The position numbers were made by a program, and so were the translations under genes. From Enoplolaimus lenunculus (lineage: Eukaryota > Nematoda > Enoplea > Enoplida > Thoracostomopsidae): 64,000 nt of DNA. Where the stretch lies: contig JASANG010001012.1 in assembly GCA_030248215.1 (NCBI GenBank), positions 19,609-83,608 of the forward strand. The letters are read 5' to 3'. The notes beneath the pieces were generated by a model. It was not told the DNA's origin. It saw nothing but the letters and a program-made list of their open reading frames with translations, and made no database searches. Positions 34,001 to 41,427 of the stretch are shown here, one piece after another (position 1 is the stretch's first letter; every line of letters starts with the position of its first letter).

Positions 34001-37000
34001 AAAGATTAATTTAAGGAAGATTAATTTAAGAAAGATTCATTGAAGAAAGATAATTTAAGGAAGATTAATTTAACAAAGATTAATGAAAGAAACATTAATT
34101 TAAGAAAGATTAATTTAAGAAAGATTAATTGAAGAAAGATTAATTGAAGAGAGATTAATTGAAGAAAGATTAATTTTGGAAAAACATAATTGTAAACATT
34201 TATTTTATAGAATGCTTCAACACGTATCTAAATTGTTTCAAAGATTCGCCAGTTTGTGCATTACAACGAGCGTTTGCTGTACCCAAAACAACAACATTCA
34301 CTGGAAAAGTTTGCCAACGATGGTCAACCAACAGTCCTCATTGGGTCAATAAAAAATACCGCCACCTGCCAGGGAATTACTGTATGAATCCTGATAATTA
34401 TTATTTGGGTCCTTGGTGTTATACAATGGACCCTGACGTGCCCTTTGAACACTGCGTACAAAAGTGTGACAGTAGGTTTTAATTTTTTTAGCAGAATCTG
34501 TTGTAAAATTAATTAATAGCTGCAGTTTCACTATAATGTACCCAGAATTGATTTAATTCCGGTTGAGTTGATTAATTGATATCGGTTTCCGATTTCATTT
34601 CCATTATTTTCACTATCCGTTTGCACCCTGCTGCAGTTACATCTTTTTTCGGATGCCACGATCGCGCAAACAACTGTTGGCGCAGCGACGACAATTACTG
34701 TACAAGTTCGCATCACATAGTCGACAAAGATACCGGAATGACTACTACCGTATCCGGCACACCTTGCCTTGAATGGTCGAAAACCGGAACCAGATACGCA
34801 AACTATTATACGACCGGAAACAGCTGTCGTATTGGCAATTATACACGGGGAGAACGACCGTGGTGCTATACTTCAAAACAGTCTGAAGATCAACCAGCAG
34901 AATGGGATTTTTGTATTTTATCATGTCGTAAATTTCAGTTTTTTTATCTTTTATAAGCCATTTATCGCTAAACATTAATGTTTGTTTAATAGCAGTGGCG
35001 GAGCCAAAGTTGGGCCCTCACCGACACTGAAAATTTTGCGATGCAAATGGTTCATCTGACCCCAAAATATGAAAATTATGCTTGGATGGAAGATAAAATG
35101 AAAAAATGTCTGTTCAATGTGAGTTCAAAGCCTTACGCTGTCGAAATATTTACGGAAGACACTTTAAAAAGTTCGCCACTGTGTATGCGTAAGGGGTTGT
35201 CGCGTCATTTCAAGATTTTGTACGGCGCATACGCGTAGTTATCGGTAAACCCTGTAGCAGTAGTATAAGCATATTCCTCAGCGTAAAGCCTTAACCCTTA
35301 GCGTAAAGCAAAAAGACATTAGTCTAAAGCTTAAGCTTACTCTTGTGCATCTTATCTGTACATGAGCCGCTCTTATTAATTAATATACCGTTAATATATT
35401 AATGTCTAATATTGTTTCAGCTGTTGGAATATCGCATAATCTCGGCGTCCCAAAAATAAGGCATGGTTGGTTACCTGTTGGACCAGGTGTTTTATGTAAG
35501 CGCATTCAGTGGTCTCGACAGGGGTGATTTTTTCTTGCATCCGTATAAGGTTGGGACCCATCACTTGAGCCTGGGACTCATCACTTAAGCCTAGCCACCT
35601 ATCCTTGGCGATCCCAACCTTATGGTAGTGTGACGATAACTTGCAGTCAGCTTAGCTGAGCTCGCTTAGACGTGTTCGGGATAGGAATTCCGCGCCCAGA
35701 CCTAGAGTGCCCCTATAGTTCATACCCATTATCACCGGACCGTGGATTGCTTTAATCAAGCAATCAAATCAACGTCTAGCCGGGTATTAGCCGGCCAGCC
35801 GAACGACGGCTGGACTTTTCGGCCGCAAGGTTCGGGGCTTGGAGTCTCTTATCCTCGCGCTTTCCTGCCTCTGGTTAAAACTTCTGACCACCGTGGCGAG
35901 ACTCCCTTGACCATCCGGTGGGCAGGCAAAATTCAGAGTGTGGGAAAACAAATTCTTGGTGAAAAGGATATGGTCAAAAAGAAAAAAAAACGGGACCCGC
36001 ACCGCCTATTTTTAAGGCTGTAGAAATTTTACTTACACAGAACATTCGAAACTCCCTGGAGGGACAATAATAAAAACAGCCGGCTACACCTATGAAAAAC
36101 AACTAATAAACAACGAGAAAGCAACGCTGGTAGGCATCGGCGAATGTTGACCTGCCATACTGCCAATTTTACGAGAAAAGTACAAACTGAATGCCTAAAG
36201 AAAAGGATTTGTAGCCGTTTATATAGGTCTGATTCCGGCTACACCTATTTGGCATAAATTTGCATAAAATTCAGTGAAATTTGGAAATTTAATAAATTTT
36301 CTGAAAAGCGGCAAGCGGTTTGCGTAGGGCGTATACTAGCAAAAGTACCAAGAGAAACAATAATATTAAAAACAAAAACAATAACAACTTTAGCAACACA
36401 GTAAATACTGTGAAGAAAGAAAGGGAAAAACCAAGCCAAAACGGCGATTTCGGGGAACCCAAAAAGTAATGTCTTATAAGAAGTTCCCGCGCAGTTTGTT
36501 GTTTCAGCTCCCAGGGATATTCGAGGTTCTAAAAATTATAAACCGCTTGTTCGCCTGAGAATCGCCATACCCCGAGGCCGCATAGCGCGACCAAGAGACA
36601 GGCAATGCCCATACCGCGCTTGATAACAAAATTCTCGCGGTTTCAACCCTGGCGCACACATTTTGCGCCGTGCGGACTGCATTAGAAAAATAACGTGGCG
36701 ACCTTTACGTGCACGTGCCCAAATGCATCCCTGCAATCCGCCAATGGTTTTTGGTATGATTTTGTACCAGTAGTTCTGGTTTAAAATGTATCAGTTGCCG
36801 AGCCAGACAAGCTTTTTGCATTCTCCCAATATTTAGACTTTGACTTAGGCTCTGGCTTGGTTAACGGCTTGTCTATGCCTAAATCTAAGCTTTATCGAAC
36901 ACAACGCTACGTGGGTAATGCTGGTTTATTTGTTCTTTTGATTAGCCAATCAAATTGGGCATTCGTAATCCTTCACCACATAAAAAACCTTGTTTAATTT

Positions 37001-39237
37001 ATTGCTTGCAAATATGATGAAGCCACATAATTACAGAGCAAGTCAATTTTTGCTGCCCCGAACATCAGTTGTTGTTTGGAACGCCTTAGTTGCCAACTGG
37101 GGCAAATAGCTGCTTGGGGCACGGCATATATAAACTATAAATATTTTTGAAACAAATTTTTTGCGTTAATAATTTAAGTTCCCAGTCCTGACTGTTATGA
37201 CACAGAAAATTCGTGTTATCGTGACGACAGAGCAACATGTGTGAACGCTGATAATTATATCTTCTACAAAAATCACACCAAAAACGGTCTTGTGTGTCAG
37301 CAATGGAACTCAGCTTCACCCCACGACATTCCTTCTGAGTACCGAAACCAGCCTCGAAACTGGTGCCGGAACCCAAATGGCGTCCACCGGAACCCTTGGT
37401 GTTATACGACTGATCCGTTTGTCGAATGGGATTATTGTTTTTATCCATGTGATCGTAAGTTTCGGTGGAAATTTGGACCACTGTAAAGAACAGGGCCGTA
37501 GGCACCGTTTCAGCTCATCAGGATTTCTTTTCCCGCGGGCTTTCTCTCACTAAAAGATCTAACGGCAACCCACTTATTAGAGGCGCCTGAAAATAAACCA
37601 GTATTTTAAAGATCGCTGTGCACTCTGATGAAGTTTTGCGTTAGAACTTCAACGAATTTTACACATGGAAGTTTACTGGAAACAACAAAATTTATAACCC
37701 CACTAAATAAAGCGCTGAAATAATACTTCACCAGAGCACTTGAATGGTTTGCGCGGGTAAAAACTGCCAATTTTTTGACCGCATGTATACCTTTACTCCA
37801 GGGTTTACCTGCGTGCGCGTTTATCCGCGACTCAAAATCTTTACCCGACCTGCGTTTTAGCAGGGGTCTGTGTGCAACTACGGCTACTAGTATGCATTAA
37901 ATATTGCTATTTTATGTTTTTTCCAGCGATCGATGTTATTCAAAGGGAACATGAGATGCGAATTTCGCATGAACAGCTTCAAACAAAACCAGTAAACATT
38001 AGCGATCCAACTCGGTGGCTGGTAAGCATTCACTTTTGTATTTTTCGACTTTTTTTACACTTTTTCCCGCATATAAAGTTTAGACTTAGGCATTAGATAA
38101 AGGCCCATACTGTGGGGTAGTCTATACGAGCCAATTTTTTAATTTGTTAATATTAGTCTTTAGAGCAAATTTTTTAACTTAAAATAAAATAGAAAAGTAA
38201 CAAAGAACCACAGTTACATAATATATATGTCGTAGCGCAAATTGTAACGCAGGACATTTTGCTGCCGTGTATTTTGATTAGCTCTTGATTAAAGTACACG
38301 TAGGTGCACAAATGTGCAACTGGACAAAGGCTTCTCCAGTTCTCGGCTTCTAACGTGTGCCAGACATAAGTGAACAAAATTAAAAACATTTTTTGAAAAC
38401 CTGTAGGACTTTGAAACATAAAACACATCAGATACAACAGGTATTCTACTAATCTTAATGTATACAGCATATTTACAGTTTTAATTTGCATACGTAACGT
38501 AAAACAAAAAATCTGTTGGAACGCTGCCCAAAATACGTATGTTGGGCGTTTCAGTTTTAATATATGGATTAGCGAATACAACAAGAATGCAAGACGAACA
38601 AGACAATATAGCACACCGTTTGCTTTTGATAACCGCATTGTTGTATGCAAAGCGCTTCCAACTGTTGCAGTATCAACACTGACATTGACACTGTAACTTA
38701 CAACTCCTTGCAAATTACTGGTATCAAAGCGATCACTGCGTAGTAAAATATCCTGCGTTGCGATTTGGGTTACGACATATATTCGCAATATGCAATTGCT
38801 TATGATGCAAACTAGGCAAATTTTATTATGTTAAACCTGTTGATTTTTTGCGTAAACCTTAATCAATTTACATTTTATATAGCAAATAATGAGCCCATGC
38901 AAAGATCATGGGCGGATCGTTTTTCCGCGGAGCTGCAATGGAGTACACTTAAAGATTTAGACTTGCTTTGACACAGGCTTTAGGATTAGGAATATGCTTA
39001 TACTACTGTTTACGTCCTTGTTCTATACACTGACCGAAAAACAAAACACTTTTGCCGCCGAGTTAATATTTTATAGAACAATATTCATAATTTCAGATAA
39101 CATCAAAAATGTGTTCAATTATTTTGCAAAATCCGCATTTAAATTCGCGATATAATAAATGTTTAACTCGAGCAGAAGATGCTGATTTGTACAAACCGGA
39201 CGGTTTGAAGTTTCTTAGCGAAAACAGTTGTGAATAA
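22003..39237 (+). CDS. Gene 2: secreted four-kringle protein, 10 core exons plus one linker exon
   Basis: Exons: 22003-22059, 28768-28914, 29364-29424, 30108-30173, 30806-31063, 34211-34471, 34637-34927, 35421-35495, 37179-37454, 37927-38021, 39097-39237. The frame stays open throughout: 1728 nt (575 aa) with the 75-nt exon, or 550 aa if it is skipped, because that exon is phase 1-1. Same domain order as gene 1. Introns are unusually long (intron 1 is 6.7 kb) because of two minisatellites and several transposons that gene 3 lacks. AATAAA overlaps the stop codon and recurs a few bases on. Function unknown; secretion and a binding role are inferred from the leader and the kringles. Confidence 0.87.
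22112..23005. mobile_element. Long-TIR element in gene 2 intron 1
   Basis: Starts CTAGAAAAAATGCTCAGCAC and ends with its inverse. The inverted arms are about 174 bp long (to about 22286, and from about 22833), nearly perfect, with about 550 bp between and no recognised gene. Absent at the matching site of gene 3 (about 41481). Confidence 0.85.
23040..24411. repeat. 18-bp minisatellite, about 75 copies
   Basis: Consensus unit GGGGTGAAACCAACCGTT. With 18 bases and no stop in most frames it is open on both strands (VGVKPT or FTPTVG repeats), which explains the long apparent proteins. Variants (GGGGCAAAACC, GGGATGAAACC) are scattered. Each unit holds CCAACCGTTGG, nearly self-complementary. Absent from gene 3. 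Confidence 0.95.
24746..25885 (+). mobile_element. TTAGGC-core MITE (type A) split by another element
   Basis: Left part 24746-24894 with CCTAAG units and GCAGTCCCAAAGAAAAACAT; right end TTTTACATGGGCC after the insertion. Gene 3 has the right end uninterrupted at 41505-41572. Confidence 0.7.
24895..25871 (+). mobile_element. TTATTGAGCG-type element, copy 1
   Basis: Inverted ends TTATTGAGCGAAGC and GCTTCGCTCAATAA (to 25850), then a fixed tail ending CACTACGACTGG. After the left end comes a TGTCCGTCTGTCCG run. The body is four or so tandem units of about 155-175 bp, each with AAAACCGATAA and a TAATTTGCATATTA block. Confidence 0.8.
26326..26605. mobile_element. CACGTGCAAG-type MITE, gene 2 only
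   Basis: Left CTATTCACAAGTACAAGTTT and TTGCTGCGAG; right CTCGCAGCAAAAACTTGCAC and GTGTGAATAGAGCTT: inverted ends. The same site in gene 3 (about 41705) lacks it. Confidence 0.82.
26915..28395. mobile_element. GTTATAAC-type element in gene 2, interrupted by another element
   Basis: Left end GCGGGGTTTATGTTATAAAA; right end GCCCCAGTTATAACGTGAAC. The gene 3 copy (42260-42850) is uninterrupted. Confidence 0.7.
27234..28153 (+). mobile_element. TTATTGAGCG-type element, copy 2
   Basis: Same structure as 24895-25871, including TGTCCGTCTGTCCGTCCG, the 155-175 bp inner tandem units and the tail CACTACGACTGG. Gene 3 has an empty site at about 42571. Confidence 0.8.
28505..28535. repeat. (AAAT)n microsatellite
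   Basis: AATAAATAAATAAATAAA run, present at the matching place in gene 3 (42950-42975). Confidence 0.7.
28768..28914 (+). CDS. Gene 2 exon 2: N-terminal Cys segment
   Basis: 49 codons, phase 0-0. Begins IFAELTIEYGL and ends SFKQCLKTGYDHAPDAV. Encodes the same protein as exon 2 of gene 3. Acceptor TTTCAG, donor GTAAGA. Confidence 0.9.
29121..29274 (-). mobile_element. TTAGGC-core MITE (type A), gene 2 intron 2
   Basis: GGCCCATGTAAAGATCAAG at left, GGCTTAGTCTCAGGCTTAG inside, TTCTATACATTGGCC at right. Shared with gene 3 (43562-43700), so inserted before the duplication. Confidence 0.75.
29364..29424 (+). CDS. Gene 2 exon 3: short linker
   Basis: 61 nt, phase 0 to 1. Encodes LTKYVEYDLKEWNNDSINSA; same peptide as in gene 3. 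Donor GTATGT. Confidence 0.85.
30108..30173 (+). CDS. Gene 2 exon 4: acidic PLPPY linker
   Basis: 66 nt, phase 1-1. Encodes an acidic SEQEEQ run, then PLPPYLALKETTQR. One codon longer than the same exon in genes 1 and 4. Confidence 0.87.
30470..30595 (-). mobile_element. TTAGGC-core element fragment, gene 2 intron 4
   Basis: GCATGTAAAGATCAGGAGCG then GCTTAGG units. A fuller copy sits at the same place in gene 3. Confidence 0.55.
30806..31063 (+). CDS. Gene 2 exon 5: kringle 1
   Basis: 258 nt, phase 1-1. Kringle motifs NYRG, CQRW, LCRNPD, GPWCYT, RWDYC. The acceptor tract follows directly on one end of a CACGTGCAAG-type MITE (30742-30803), so the splice site may be partly transposon-derived. 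Confidence 0.94.
31316..31458 (-). mobile_element. TTAGGC-core MITE (type B)
   Basis: GGCCCATGTTACTTTAAGGG at left and CCCCTTAAAGTAACATTGGC at right, with GCTTAGGCTTACGCTTAGG between. Confidence 0.8.
31755..32885. repeat. 15-bp minisatellite block 1, about 75 copies
   Basis: Unit GATTAATTGAAGAAA with a common variant GATTAATTTAAGAAA. Lies in the intron between kringles 1 and 2 of gene 2; the matching intron of gene 3 has none. Confidence 0.95.
32886..33197. repeat. Non-repetitive spacer, copy 1, inside the minisatellite
   Basis: About 310 bp beginning GTCAGATTGATATTTAAATT and ending TATACGTTACA; repeated almost exactly at about 33440-33748, so spacer plus minisatellite form a larger repeat of about 550 bp. 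Confidence 0.88.
33198..33437. repeat. 15-bp minisatellite block 2
   Basis: About 16 units of GATTAATTGAAGAAA and variants between the two spacer copies. Confidence 0.92.
33438..33748. repeat. Non-repetitive spacer, copy 2
   Basis: Second copy of the spacer at 32886; only a few differences (for example AGATAGATATT against AGATTGATATT). Confidence 0.88.
33749..34175. repeat. 15-bp minisatellite block 3
   Basis: About 28 units, ending about 35 bp before the kringle 2 exon of gene 2. Confidence 0.92.
34211..34471 (+). CDS. Gene 2 exon 6: kringle 2
   Basis: 261 nt, phase 1-1. CQRW, PHW, NYCMNPD, GPWCYT and FEHC motifs with an extra N-terminal C-x6-C. The 15-bp minisatellite ends about 40 bp before this exon. 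Confidence 0.94.
34637..34927 (+). CDS. Gene 2 exon 7: kringle 3
   Basis: 291 nt, phase 1-1. CHDRANNC, CLEW, SCRIGNY, PWCYTS and WDFC motifs. The acceptor used in genes 1 and 4 right before the first Cys is lost here (AG missing), so I place the start at the nearest in-frame upstream AG (CTGCAG), adding a few residues (ITSFF). The 5' edge is therefore less certain than the rest. Confidence 0.85.
35228..35369 (+). mobile_element. TTAGGC-core element (type A), decayed
   Basis: AGCAGTAGTATAAGCATATT left part, TTAGTCTAAAGCTTAAGCTT, then TATCTGTACATGAGCC. It ends about 50 bp before the linker exon of gene 2. Confidence 0.55.
35421..35495 (+). CDS. Gene 2 linker exon between kringles 3 and 4
   Basis: 75 nt, phase 1-1, acceptor TTTCAG and donor GTAAGC. 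Encodes VGISHNLGVPKIRHGWLP and VGPGVL. Two homologues lie at the same place in gene 3. Its symmetric phase lets it be included or skipped without a frame change. Not a known domain. Confidence 0.65.
35536..36060 (+). mobile_element. GC-rich retroelement-like segment, copy 1
   Basis: ATAAGGTTGGGACC start, ACAGAACATTCGAAACTCCC end. An inverted copy lies at about 47210-47715 in gene 3. Higher GC than its surroundings. No intact coding region; family uncertain, possibly part of an LTR element. Fossil. Confidence 0.45.
36060..37178. other. Unassigned part of gene 2 intron before kringle 4
   Basis: Contains a repeated GGCTACACCTAT motif (36083 and 36238), a GC-rich stretch (36480-36740) unlike the surrounding AT-rich DNA, and a few GGCTTAG words near 36850. 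Nothing recognised as a gene. Confidence 0.4.
37179..37454 (+). CDS. Gene 2 exon 8: kringle 4
   Basis: 276 nt, phase 1-1. CYDTENSC, KNHTKNG, CQQW, NWCRNPNG, PWCYTTD and WDYC motifs. The pocket Asp of NPD is Asn here. The acceptor is TTTAAG; the closer AG would break the frame. Confidence 0.92.
37927..38021 (+). CDS. Gene 2 exon 9: C-terminal segment
   Basis: 95 nt, phase 1 to 0. Encodes IDVIQREHEMRISHEQLQ and ends ISDPTRWL; charged, probably helical. Acceptor TTCCAG, donor GTAAGC. Confidence 0.87.
38174..38788 (-). CDS. Unrecognised 204-codon open frame, hydrophobic
   Basis: Longest single uninterrupted frame outside the repeats; it lies antisense in intron 9 of gene 2. The predicted protein is rich in Leu, Phe, Tyr and Ile with several hydrophobic stretches (around residues 60-80, 110-150 and near the end). 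Gene 3 lacks this DNA (its intron is 381 bp), so it came with an insertion. It matches no family I know and may be chance or a transposon remnant. Confidence 0.2.
   Translation of the reverse strand: MRIYVVTQIATQDILLRSDRFDTSNLQGVVSYSVNVSVDTATVGSALHTTMRLSKANGVLYCLVRLAFLLYSLIHILKLKRPTYVFWAAFQQIFCFTLRMQIKTVNMLYTLRLVEYLLYLMCFMFQSPTGFQKMFLILFTYVWHTLEAENWRSLCPVAHLCTYVYFNQELIKIHGSKMSCVTICATTYILCNCGSLLLFYFILS
38892..39035 (-). mobile_element. TTAGGC-core MITE (type A), gene 2 intron 9
   Basis: GCCCATGCAAAGATCATGGG at left; GGAATATGCTTATACTACTG and TTCTATACACTGACC at right. Confidence 0.65.
39097..39237 (+). CDS. Gene 2 exon 10: C-terminus and stop
   Basis: 46 codons plus TAA. KCLTRAEDADLYKPDG and three cysteines match genes 1 and 3. 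AATAAA at 39233-39238 overlaps the stop codon and another sits at 39241-39246. Confidence 0.9.
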   Translation: MTSKMCSIILQNPHLNSRYNKCLTRAEDADLYKPDGLKFLSENSCE

Positions 39238-39270
39238 ATTAATAAAGCCAAGAGTCGATGATGTATACTT

Positions 39271-39560
39271 CTACAAGAGTAGGCAACTGGGTACATTTTG
39301 TGCAGAAAAAAATATATATGGCACGTGCTGCGTTTTTGGCCTACTCCATGACCCTTGTTTTAGAAGGGGTACATCCTATGCAAACCATGTTACTTTATTT
39401 ATCCGGTTTTAAAAATGTTCCGCTTATCGTTAATTTTAGGGTTTGCATGTGACGATGTCTCCACTAATAAGGAGGGTTGCGAAAAACGCAACGCCCGGTG
39501 GTACATTTTGTACAATGTGGTATCCCAAGAGTTACACACTCTTGTATCATACACTCTTGC
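39271..39560. mobile_element. CAAGAGTG-type MITE downstream of gene 2
   Basis: AAGAGTAGGCAACTGGGTAC at left; AAAAACGCAACGCCCGGTGG and AAGAGTTACACACTCTTG at right. Gene 3 has the same family at the same place, so it predates the duplication. Confidence 0.7.
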
Positions 39561-39944
39561 TAAAACTCAAAGTTGTAGAAATATTCCCGGGTGCGCGTTG
39601 TTAAAGTTAGAATACGTTGCAAAATTTACCCGATTCCCAAGGAGCGTTTCCGCGCAGGGCAGAAACCGCTGGCACTTATTATTTTTAAGATGCTGGGCGG
39701 ACGTCTACCCCGTGGGCGTAAACAAGTGGCACGGGGTCAGGCGATCCGCTGGAGTATAAATGAGCAGTTAAAAAGGAATAAGTTTTGAGCGTAAGCAACC
39801 TGCTTCAACGCATTCAAACAATAGTCACTAACCTTGTGTTAATCTGCATTCACCCCAACTCAATTACAATCCAATCATAGAATTCGAAAACTTGGCGCGC
39901 CTGGTTCCTGGTTTCGGAGCTGATTGAGTAAGTTCTTGTTGCAG

Positions 39945-40265
39945 TCTCTGTTGTTTTTGCTGTTGCTGCTTTCGCTTCGAAATTTTTCAGCCTACGCTTT
40001 CTGGCCGGTTTTTAGAAATTTATGAATATTTACGAAAATTTCAAGAAGCTTATTCAAATAAGCTTCTGATTATGCAAAATGGACGTTAGCCAAACAACAG
40101 GGTATAAAAATCGCTGCCAATTTGACGATTCAAGCATTCAGTCTTTTATGTTTTCTAGTTTTTAGACAGGTGTGCCCGACTTCGATCAAAGAAGTCGGAT
40201 GCAGCATGTCTTTTTGCAACCTGTTCTCTCAGGTGCCGGTGGCCAGAGGTGTTAACACTCGAAAG
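39945..40265 (+). mobile_element. LTR-like promoter segment, copy 1 (fossil)
   Basis: GGGTATAAAAATCGCTGCC, then CAAGCATTCAGTC about 30 bp on: a TATA box with a TCAGT-type initiator, then GGTGCCGGTGGCCAGAGGTG. A paralogous segment lies at 46440-46900. The pattern suggests the LTR of a retrotransposon; family not determined. Confidence 0.35.
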
Positions 40266-40430
40266 AATAAAAAAATTTTCTATTTCTTTTTGTGAAATGT
40301 TTGTTGTTTGATTATGTGACCCATTGTAAAGAATATGGACCTGCCCACTGAAAGACAGTCGGAGAAAAAGACTTTGATAATGAAAAGCTTAGGCTGAGTT
40401 TCAGGATAGGTTTAGAATTATGCCCATTGC

Positions 40431-40970
40431 CGGGTTCACATTATAACTAGGGCAACCCGGAACACATTTGTCCCTGCGACTTTAATAGCGGGTATTAATA
40501 CGAGGAAATATGAATGTACATGATATTCACTTTCATATCACTGATTTCAAGTAATCATCGTATACAAAAGCCATAAGTCACATGATATCACTGGACATTT
40601 ATGCGAATATCATATTGTATTCCAAAATTCTACCAAATATCACATATTATTATGCAGGACAATGTAATTTGCGCCCACTAATAAAAAATAGTAAAAACTT
40701 GGATAATTTTGCATTAAATGTTAACCATTCTTTAAGTAGTTTGTATTTTTGTGCTCCTGATAAAAATTTCTCCTAAATATGTTCTTATGTACAATAAATT
40801 CAACAAATGTTAGTTTAACATGACATTCCACAGGACCTTCAGGTTAGTTTACAACATCATTGCAGACAGTTTCAAACATGTCATAAGATGTTGACGAATA
40901 ATATTCCAAATATCATATGATATTGCAGTACAAACAATAAATGTCACATTACGACAACAAAAACTTCAAA
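40431..40970. mobile_element. GTTATAAC-type element, left part
   Basis: GGGTTCACATTATAACTAGG start, then the ATATCATATGATATT palindromes typical of this family; no right terminus seen. Confidence 0.55.
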
Positions 40971-41059
40971 TTTTCTTTAATTTGATAGCGAATTAACGTG
41001 TTTAGGCTTATGCTTGAGCTTAGGTCTAGGCTTCAATTTAGGCGTAGTATTCATGCCGT

Positions 41060-41370
41060 ATAGCTAAAACTGACTTTGAAATTTAGCAAAATGTTCAATT
41101 TCTAAACTATTATTTCTAATAAATTTTCAACGGAAAAATGATGAAAATTCGAAGCTAAAAGCTTAATATTCTATACCTAACAGCATTTTTTCTTGGTTCC
41201 AAAACCGACTTAAGTCAAACGTTGATTTTTAGGCCATTTAGTTCCTGTAAATCAGCCAAAATTGGAAAATGAAAATCTATTTTTGAAATTCTTATCAAGA
41301 ATTCATAAAAACTCATCTGTAGGATTGAACTTTAAGTAAAAATTTGAATGTTGTATTGTTAAGTTTCGTA
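41060..41370 (+). promoter_or_regulatory. Gene 3 upstream region, shared with gene 2
   Basis: Almost the same as 21690-22002. Conserved because the duplication is recent, so conservation alone does not prove a regulatory role. Confidence 0.4.
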
Positions 41371-41427
41371 ATGTTCATTACGTTAACAAATATAATAACT
41401 ATGTTATTGCTGGGCGGTCCGGCTCAG
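41371..41427 (+). CDS. Gene 3 exon 1: signal peptide
   Basis: Encodes the same leader as gene 2 (MFITLTNIITMLLLGGPAQ), donor GTTAGT, phase 0. Confidence 0.75.

Larger units (their letters stand above)
39238..41370. other. Spacer between genes 2 and 3
   Basis: Holds a CAAGAGTG MITE, an LTR-like promoter segment, a GTTATAAC-type element fragment, a TTAGGC tract and the gene 3 upstream region. No gene recognised. Confidence 0.6.

Noticed and set aside
31755-34175. CRISPR-like array (regular repeats with spacers)
   Set aside because: The 15-bp units are contiguous without unique spacers, and the DNA is eukaryotic; the two 310-bp spacers are the same sequence.
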